In this document: positions 57,012-64,000 of the stretch, piece by piece | Layout: every line of letters begins with the position of its first letter | How positions within the stretch are numbered: position 1 is the stretch's first letter | Assembly (NCBI RefSeq): GCF_020520425.1 | Contig: NC_079492.1 | Span: 102,335,157-102,399,156 of the forward strand | Direction: 5' to 3' | Origin: Spinacia oleracea | Taxonomy: Eukaryota > Streptophyta > Magnoliopsida > Caryophyllales > Amaranthaceae | DNA length: 64,000 nt | Program-made: the position numbers and the translations under genes | Notes under the pieces: model-generated | Told to the model about the DNA's origin: nothing | What the model saw: only the letters and a program-made list of their open reading frames with translations | Databases searched by the model: none

Positions 57012-58744
57012 GCCTTTTCCCCTCCCCCCTATTTGTGCCTTGATTAGATTATGTTGCACGAGGACGAGCAAAGGTTTAGCTTGGGGGAAGCTTTTAGCTG
57101 GCTTGGGGTGTTGATTTGGGAGCATGTGGTGGGTTGGAAGGGGTAGCTTTTGTGGGTTATTGCTTGTTGGGTGTTGGTCCATGGTTGTTGGTTATTGCCA
57201 TTGCTTGTTTGTGTTAGTTGTTGGTTGGTTGTTGCTCGTTAGGAGTTGCTTGTTGGTCGGTGTTGTTTGCTTGATTGATTGATTTTGCTTGCCGTTTGCT
57301 TGTTATGAGTATGGTTGGTTCGTGTTTGTGGTGATTGGTTCATGTTTCATTGGTATCCTTAATGGATGATCGCTCCAAATTCCCAAAATCCAAATTGACT
57401 AACAAATTTTCACCATTAGAGTTTTCTTTTCTTAATTTTTGTTCCTATCTTTTCACTTTCTTTCTTAAAAAAAATTAAAATAAAATTTACAAAAGATTTT
57501 CATTTATTATTTTTGTTTTCCTTTTTATTCAACTTTTGCAATTTCTTTTCTGAAAATAAATAAATAATTAAAAAAAATAAAAATAAAAAAAATAAAACAA
57601 AAAAAACAAAAAAATCGTCTTTCTTTATTACTTAATAAACGATCATAAATGCCCAAGGATGACTCCCAAATGATGAAATCTAATGTGGTTCCCTTTTTAG
57701 ACCTTTGGGGGAATTAGCAGGAGTTGTTCTCGGAAAAATGTATGCTAGAGTTAGGGTGTTTTAGGAGTTGCTTAATCTCTATTACTCCTTGTACCACTAA
57801 AGTTAGTCTTCAACCGTGCAATTGCCATCTAGCTTGAAAATTTGTCTAATTCGTTCATTGTTGGATAAAAGTAGCCCAAATTGTGGTCCCTTGAGCCCCT
57901 AAGTGTACTCTTATTTCCCTCAAAGTGAAACTCTACAAAAGACTTAGTTCTATCCTCGTATCATTCAATAAGTGGCATCATAAGCCACAAGTGTATTTTT
58001 CATTTTGTTTGTTCAAATAAAGTTTATTCTTGTAAAGAGAAACTCCCATAATAAGGGAAAAAGAATAAGCCAAAAACAGTTAAAAAAGGCGTGAAAAAAG
58101 AAAAAAGAAAAAAAAAAGGGGGGAAAAGAAAAAGAACAAAAAAGTCTAAAAAGAGGTCAATTTGTGGATGCCCCCCACGCTTAGTTTTCAATCATTCATG
58201 TCTTGAGTAGAGGGAAGCAAAAAGGGGTCTAATAGTGCATTTTGGGGAGATGGACCATTATTCTTGGATTCTTTTAGCCAAGTAGAGCTTATGAAACCTT
58301 TTGAGTAGCTAGATGTGCTCTAATGTACCAAGTAAAAAGGCAAATAGAAGTGTCCTCTAGCAATCTAGATTAGTCATCACCTTTACCCCTAACCTTGGCA
58401 TACATTTGGAAGAAGCTTTTCCGAGAAGTCACTCAATTGTCTTAATTTGTGGACCATTTCCGTGATGGGTTGACTCGGGCGTGACCGTGTAGTTTAATTT
58501 TCTTTATTTCTCTTTTCATTTGAGTTATGGGTAAAACTCGAGGAAAACCCTTGCGAGATATCACTCGCCCTCTTTAATGACTTAGGGGGTTTAAAGAGCT
58601 TATTGCATGTGCTTAAATGCAATATTGATTCCTACGACACTGAGTTAGTGTATATTCTCACCCTCGTTTTTCCTTTTTTTGTTTTGTTTGAATAAAATCT
58701 CATCTTTCCCTCGTTTTCATCTTGTTTTGCTTGAGGGCAAGCAA
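57012..58744 (+). other. Athila-like 3' untranslated region
   Basis: No genes. Holds a polypurine-like GTTTAGCTTGGGGGAAG (57072-57088), a G/T-rich stretch (57120-57360), A-rich runs (57540-57620) and a purine tract (58080-58145). The internal polypurine-like site is nearly as good as the terminal one. Confidence 0.7.
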
Positions 58745-58764
58745 AAGTCTAGCATGGGGGAGTT
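58745..58764 (+). promoter_or_regulatory. Athila-like polypurine tract
   Basis: AGCATGGGGGAGTT directly precedes the 3' LTR start TGATGAG at 58765. Confidence 0.85.
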
Positions 58765-59540
58765 TGATGAGTGACATTTATGTCACTCTTAGGATAGTAG
58801 TTTGCCTCTTTTTATTCTTGTTTTTGTTCGTTTTCCTCCCCTTTTGTGCTTATTTTAGTCCCCTTTTGCTTTTCCTCGCTTAGTTGACTCGGTTTTTCCT
58901 AATTACCGTCCATTCGCCTCGTTTTTCTCATCTTTTGTCAAGCTTTTGCTTTTCACGGGTTTGTTAATGTGTAGGAAAACAGGTAAAGCAAGCGAAAAAG
59001 TTAATGGAAGTCAACATCATCCCAAGAAAAGGTCGAAGTGAAAAAAAAGAGTGAAGAAGTCAAGAGCTCAAGATGTTCGGCCGAACTTTTGAGGTGTTCG
59101 GCCGAACCAAAGCAGAAATTTTGAAGCAAACAAGCCCAGAAGTTCGGTCGAACAATGATGAAGGTTCGGCCGAACTATTTTAATTGGGTTCGGCCGAACT
59201 TCCCTAAAAGTTCGGTCGAACCTCACTGCGAGAAAAGTTCCTGATTCCCTCAAGTCCGGACGAACCTGATGCTGGTTCGGCCGAACCTACCTCTTGGTTC
59301 GGCCGAACCTACCTCTTGGTTGGGCCGAACTTCTTTGTTTTTCAGCTGAACCTGCTGTCAGCGCTGGAATTTTTTCGGGGCTATTTAAAGCCTTTTTGGG
59401 AACTTTTAGTTTAACCTAGTTTAGAACAAAAAATAGTCTGAAATTAATTAGGAGAGAGAAAGGAAGGAAACTTAATTGATTGCTCATTTTTATGCCTGGG
59501 ATTCTCCCTAATCTTGGAATTGAAGTTTCATTGTAAAATT
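58765..59540 (+). repeat. Athila-like 3' LTR, truncated
   Basis: Matches the first ~775 bp of the 5' LTR with several percent difference and small indels, including an extra palindrome copy near 59300. It breaks off after TTCATTGTAAAATTTCT and joins Copia-2-type leader sequence; the missing half includes R/U5. Confidence 0.9.
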
Positions 59541-60374
59541 TCTCCCTTGCTCGTCGTCGCATGCCCGCATTATGCAACACCCCTTAAGGGTAACACTTAG
59601 CTTCCTTTGCATCGTGCGTGCAAGATTCGTGAACGATTTTCATAAAAGTTAAAACTTTTATAATTTAAATTTATTGACAAACTAGTTCATATTAATTTCA
59701 TAAATTTAGGCGAAATATCGAAAATTTATTATTCAAATTAATTTCCTATTATATTTATTTTCATGGATTCAAATCTAGGTCATAAAATTTTAAAAAATTT
59801 CAATGTTAACAAATTTTATGGTGGTTTTTAATCATAGGATCCTAATTAAATTGCTAATTAATTATGAAAATCAAAGCAAATTCTAAATTATTCGAATTTC
59901 AACAAATTAATTACAATTACAAATTAGGTTATATAATTAACAAGATTAGGCTTTAAAATTGTTAAACATATACAGTAGGTCAATCATAGATTCAAGATTT
60001 ACATACAAGATTCGCAAATATTTAACTTAACATCTTAAAAATTATGAATTTTGCGTTCGAAAAACTAAAACCTTTTAAAAGTCATAGTTAGGCTTCGAAT
60101 TTGGGAATTCTGGGTTCGGCGACAAATCTATGATTTTTGTCAAAATTTTGAAACGTCGTTTACATGCGAAATTCACTATAAAATTATACAATTTCGAAAA
60201 TTATTGACAAAAATGCCGAAAAATCCTGCGAATATATAATCAAATAATCGCACGAATTTGCAATTAATTACATACAACGAAATTAATCACCCATTTAATT
60301 CATTGCAAATTTATAACATTTAACCATGTTAACTATAATTGATTATGGAATTAATTAGAGTCTCGTGATACCAC
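59541..60374 (-). mobile_element. Truncated Copia-2-family leader and primer-binding site
   Basis: Starts CCCTTGCTCGTCGTCGCATG, equal to 21325 onward in Copia-2, and follows that leader to TCTCGTGATACCAC (minus-strand GTGGTATCACGAGA primer-binding site, 60361-60374). The rest of the interior is missing to the left. The junction at 59540 shares only about two bases with either side, which fits illegitimate recombination. Confidence 0.85.
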
Positions 60375-61802
60375 TATTAGGTTAAGACAAATATAAAACA
60401 TATATTTCATGCGGAAAAACCATAAATCCAGGAATCCAAATTAATTGCCACATAGTCAATTAGCATAATCTAGGATACATACATGTGATGCGTGCCTTCC
60501 CTAGCTGCTCCTGAACCGAACAAGAACAAGTTTAGGACTCCAAATGCCGCCCCTCCGTAGATATTCCACAGCACGTTCGGATCCGCCTTAGATTCAACCA
60601 ACTAGGATATTCTCTAAGGTATTATGTTTATTCAGGAAAGCTTAATTATATATTTTAGGCGATTTATTAAATTCGTACTTGAACTTAAACTATATGAATA
60701 CTTATTGAATTGTTGTATAAATTGTGATTATGAACCACGTATTTATAGGGTGGAAATAACGGACTTAGATTTCTACTAGGATTCAAATAACTAAATTTAT
60801 TAGAATTATAGTTAAATTAATCCTTTAGAATTTATTGTTTTAATCTAACACAAAAACATTTAATCCGTGTGGAATTAGGAAAACGATTTAATCAAGCAAT
60901 CCTAAACGACCAAGGAATCGGTCGTACGTAGCATTGCACATACACACGCAACCCACATGGGCGTTAGTGCGCGGCTCGGCCCATGGCAGGCGATGGCAGC
61001 ACGCGGCCCATCGTGGGCGCTGTTGCTGGGCCTAGCCTTGCTCGCTTGCGGATGGCTGGGCTTTGCCTTGCTCGCTGGCCTTGCTGCTCGCTGAGCGCGG
61101 GCTTCGCTAGGTGTGGGTCTGACTTCGTGCTGGGCCTTGCGTCTAGCAAGCTCGTTCGTCGATTGTTTCGTACGTCGCGCTTCCGGTTCATTTTCCGATT
61201 CCGGAATTCATTTCCGATTCGAACAATATTTAATATTTCCGATTCCGGAATTTATTTCTGTTTCGAACAAATATTTAATATTTCCGATTCCGACAATATT
61301 TTCGATTCCGGTAATATTTCCGTTTCCGGCAATATTTCTGATTCCGGCAATATTTCTATTTCCGATAATATTTTCCGATACATACCATGTTCCCGTTTCC
61401 GACAACAACTACGACTTGGATAATATTTATATTTCCGATATGATCCATATTTCCGTTTCCGGCAATATCATCATTTCCGGAGTATTCATATTTTGCCTTT
61501 TGACGATTTCAGCTCCCACTGAAACCAAGATCCGTCGATTCCGAATATTCATAAATAGAGTATTTAATTTACTTAAATACTTGATCCGTTCACGTACTAT
61601 TTGTGTGACCCTATGGGTTCAGTCAAGAGTAAGTTGTGGATTAATATTATTAATTCCACTTGAACTGAAGCGGCCTCTAGCTAGGCATTTAGCTCACTTG
61701 ATCTCACTGGATTATTAACTTGTTTAATTTAATTAATACTGAACCGCATTTATTAGACTTAGCATTGAATGCATACTTGGACCAAGGGCATTATTTCCTT
61801 CA
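60375..61802 (-). repeat. Copia-2-family 5' LTR, older copy
   Basis: 1428 bp, with TATTAGG in place of TGTTAGG at the left end (a change at the terminal dinucleotide) and ATTATTTCCTTCA at the right. Same GC-rich block (about 60945-61165) and TTTCCG array (about 61190-61490). Clearly diverged from the Copia-2 LTRs. Confidence 0.9.
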
Positions 61803-62201
61803 GAACCATATTCCGTTTCCGGCAATATCTTCATTTCCGAACCATATTTTTGTTTCTTGGAATATCTTCGTTTCAGACAATATTCTCGTCTTTGTCTTTT
61901 TATGGTTTGTTTAGCTCCCACTGAAACCAAAATTCATCGTTTCTGAATATCCATTTTTAGAGTATTTACTAAATATTATATTCACCTAAATACTTCATCC
62001 ATTCACGTACTATTTTTCTGACCCTATGGGTTCAATCAAGAGTAAGTTGTGGCATTAATAATATGAATTCTACTTGAACTGAAGCGGCCTCTAGCTAGAC
62101 ATTCAGATCACTTGATCTCACTGGATAATTAACTTCCTTAATTAATTCCGAATTAGACTTTGCATTGAATGCAAACTTGGAGCAAGGGAATATTTCCTTC
62201 A
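61803..62201 (-). repeat. Second partial Copia-2-family LTR
   Basis: Starts inside the TTTCCG array and runs through CTCCCACTGAAACC and GAAGCGGCCTCTAGCTAG to GGAATATTTCCTTCA. It repeats the last ~370 bp of the previous LTR in more diverged form. Possibly an older LTR into which the previous element inserted. Confidence 0.85.
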
Positions 62202-63015
62202 TTTACACTATAAATACGTGCCTAAAACCTCCGAAAATATTTGCCAACTCTCACCAACAATCGTCCATTGTATGCATAAGTATTGACTAAGTTTAAATTA
62301 TTCCCATATCTCGTGATAATCTTGAACCTCTGTCAATACCCATACTCGAAATGTTGTAGCCAACCTATAGTCAAATCTCTAGCCTAAACTAGGGGTCTAA
62401 AGGATAATCTAGGCTGATCTGGAGGAATTAAACCAAGACTCGGGATCAATCAGTCAGCCACGGGAGCTTCAAGCCGAAAAGAAGATCTTGCAAGGACAAG
62501 TGGTATGTGTTTTTGAGAACCGCAATATAGCCTAAGCTACATTGTAAAGTGAATATCTTTTAATCGATGTCATCACCCTCTATAAATTGCTCACATGATC
62601 TGTTATATTAATCACACCTACTAAGATAATTTCTAGACAAATCGGATCTTCCTAGGTACCTTAAATCAACCTAAACAACCCCTTTGACATATTATTTAGT
62701 TAATTTATTTGTGCATTAAAATCAATTCAGATTAGCAATGTAATCTAACGCATGCATGTCCCTTATCCTGTTATTCGTTATGATGTCTTAGACTAGTAAG
62801 AACCGACGCATGGGCTAATATAGGGCACTCCCCATATTAGTAAATGTACCAAGAATCCAATCTCTACAATGCGGATGTATCTTGCGCGATCTCCATTCGG
62901 GATCACAAGGAAACCAATGGCTATTATGATACCCGAGCCTTTATAGCACTCCTGCAATACTTGTACCACGATGACCGGGTTTTGTCAGTTTTCTCCGAGA
63001 ACGTAGGAAAATCTG
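62202..63015 (+). mobile_element. Tat-like LTR, right part (second copy)
   Basis: Starts with TATAAATA at 62209 and matches 12334-13095. As with Copia-1, the foreign element upstream ends within 10 bp of this TATA box. The left part of the LTR is not in the window. Confidence 0.65.
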
Positions 63016-63224
63016 AATGGCGGCTCCACTGTCTAGTAAAAGATGACCACAGTCACCCAGGCTTACGCTTTTACCTTAATATATCGTCACAAGATGAGGG
63101 AGAAAATCAACTACAGAATGCAATCCATTCTGGAAAAGGAAAGGTTGTGCATCTGGAAATTGCATTAGTTTTTCGACCCTCTTACACCTTCACATATCTC
63201 CATTAACAGCGTGTCTCCTGTGTG
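63016..63224 (+). mobile_element. Degenerate Tat-type primer-binding site and leader
   Basis: ATGGCGGCTCCACT (63017-63030) resembles a Tat/Ogre primer-binding site. The leader contains TTTTTCGACCCTCTTACACC near 63170, as in 23590. The open frame at 62844-63206 spans the LTR-leader junction and is not a gene. Confidence 0.45.
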
Positions 63225-63231
63225 TGATCAG

Positions 63232-63822
63232 CCACACCATCAACTTCATGGTGTGACGCGAGCGTGCAACTCCTTCGCGCGCTACTAGTATGGAGAAGGT
63301 TATTGACTGGTGTTACTTAACTTTCTATGTTGGTGTTACTTATACATTGTATTCGCTATTACTTTTCTTGTTTACTGCAGTTTCTTCAATTTCATGTTAG
63401 AGGTTCCTTGTATAGACTGGGGTTACATGACTTTCTATGCTGGTGTTACTCATACATTGTATTCGTTGTTACTTTTCTTGTTTTATTGCAGGTTCCTCAA
63501 TTTCATGTTAGAGGTTCCTGGTATAGACTTGTGTTACTTGATTTTCTATGCTGGTGTTAGTTTTAGTTATTGCAGTTTCTTCAATTTCATGTCAGAGGTT
63601 CCTTGTATAGATCAGTGTTACTTGACTTTCTAATTTGGAGTTAATTATACATTGTATTCGTCGTTACTTTTCTTGTTTTATTGCAGTTTCATGTTAGAGG
63701 TTCCTTGTATAGACTTATGTTACTTTATTTTCTATGTTGATATTACTTTTAGATTTCATTAACCAACACGCTGGGCTTAATTATATGTGTGAACATACCA
63801 CACCGTCAAGTTGATGGTGTGG
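63232..63822. mobile_element. Candidate inverted-repeat DNA element (MITE-like)
   Basis: Left end CCACACCATCAACTT (63232-63246) and right end AAGTTGATGGTGTGG (63808-63822) are exact inverted repeats. TGATC flanks both within two bases (63225-63229 and 63824-63828). No transposase. The interior is mostly a minisatellite. Superfamily not assigned. Confidence 0.6.
63300..63710. repeat. ~85-113-bp minisatellite, about four units
   Basis: Each unit contains GTGTTACTTGACTTTCTATG, TACATTGTATTCG, ACTTTTCTTG and TTTCATGTTAGAGGTTCCTTG-like segments. Units begin near 63300, 63412, 63525 and 63610; the third is shortened. The open frames here are repeat by-products. Confidence 0.85.
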
Positions 63823-63830
63823 TTGATCTC

Positions 63831-64000
63831 GTATAAGACTTGAAGCTCCATTAATTAAGTTAAAGTGGTTCCTACAACCACTTTCCATTAACAATTAAAA
63901 AAAATATGTGTGTCAAAGCTCATATGTGGCACTTAAAGTGGAAGGGGAAGGGAGGGAGGATCGTTGGGGGACAGCGGTCCTTCTTCTCCATACCCAACCA
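63831..64000. other. No recognisable feature
   Basis: A purine-rich end (GGAAGGGGAAGGGAGGGAGG near 63940) and nothing else that can be assigned. Confidence 0.4.

Larger units (their letters stand above)
35284..59540 (+). mobile_element. Athila-like Ty3/gypsy element with nested insertions
   Basis: Full layout: 5' LTR, Asp-tRNA primer-binding site, gag, protease, RT, RNase H, integrase, palindrome array, a 3' extra gene of the ATHILA ORF-1 type, polypurine tract, 3' LTR. The gene order (RT before integrase), the primer type and the extra 3' gene point to the Athila lineage. It is old: the LTRs differ by several percent, all genes carry stops or shifts, the integrase core is missing, and the 3' LTR is cut short at about 59540. 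Copia-3 and, inside it, a gag-only element account for 41730-53218. Confidence 0.9.

Noticed and set aside
62844..63206. 120-residue plus-strand frame (MYQESNLYNADV...)
   Set aside because: It spans the end of the Tat-like LTR and its degenerate primer site, and the equivalent stretch at 12960-13156 is not open.

Overview
This is plant nuclear DNA built almost entirely of nested LTR retrotransposons. The primer-binding sites match plant initiator-Met and Asp tRNAs, and the element types (Athila-like and Tat/Ogre-like Ty3/gypsy, several Ty1/copia) are plant types. A dicot is likely. A Caryophyllales/Amaranthaceae source is only a guess. The one recognisable host gene is a broken ankyrin-repeat fragment at 24.8-26.6 kb. 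There are no rRNA genes, CRISPR arrays or bacterial-type operons.

Layout. 1-13.16 kb: the 3' region and LTR of an old Tat/Ogre-like element. Its LTR is split by a complete Ty1/copia element, Copia-1 (2922-12333, target-site duplication GCTTT), whose polyprotein gene is broken by a nonsense codon and a frameshift. 13157-23536: Copia-2, minus strand, target-site duplication ACTTG. Its LTRs are nearly identical although its gag-pol is thoroughly decayed. 23.5-30.6 kb: the only stretch not dominated by LTR elements. It holds the ankyrin pseudogene (cut by a solo Copia-2-type LTR, target-site duplication AGAAG) and four tRNA-like sequences in alternating orientation. 30.6-35.3 kb: AT-rich DNA with microsatellites and degraded LTR pieces, including two Tat-like LTR starts pointing away from each other. 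35284-59540: a decayed Athila-like element, interrupted by an Ale/Retrofit-like copia (Copia-3, 41730-53218). Copia-3 is itself interrupted by a very young gag-only element on the minus strand (44504-51662, target-site duplication TCCAC). 59.5-64 kb: a truncated Copia-2-family copy, a second fragment of the Tat-like LTR, and a small inverted-repeat element carrying a minisatellite.

The most unusual signal is that every retroelement family here carries its own short, CpG-rich, mostly palindromic motif in many copies, placed in the U3 part of the LTR upstream of the TATA box. The motifs are GCCCGATCGGGC in the gag-only element, GTTCGGCCGAAC in the Athila-like element and CGCCCAGNNCTGGGCG in the Tat-like element; the two copias have CGATACG-like and TTTCCG arrays. 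In the three Ty3/gypsy families the same motif recurs as an array in the noncoding 3' half of the element. Different sequences at the same positions suggest a shared function or shared constraint.

Relative age. The Athila-like element is older than Copia-3, which is older than the gag-only element. The Tat-like LTR is older than both Copia-1 and Copia-2. LTR and target-site-duplication coordinates were read directly. Divergences were counted by eye and are approximate.
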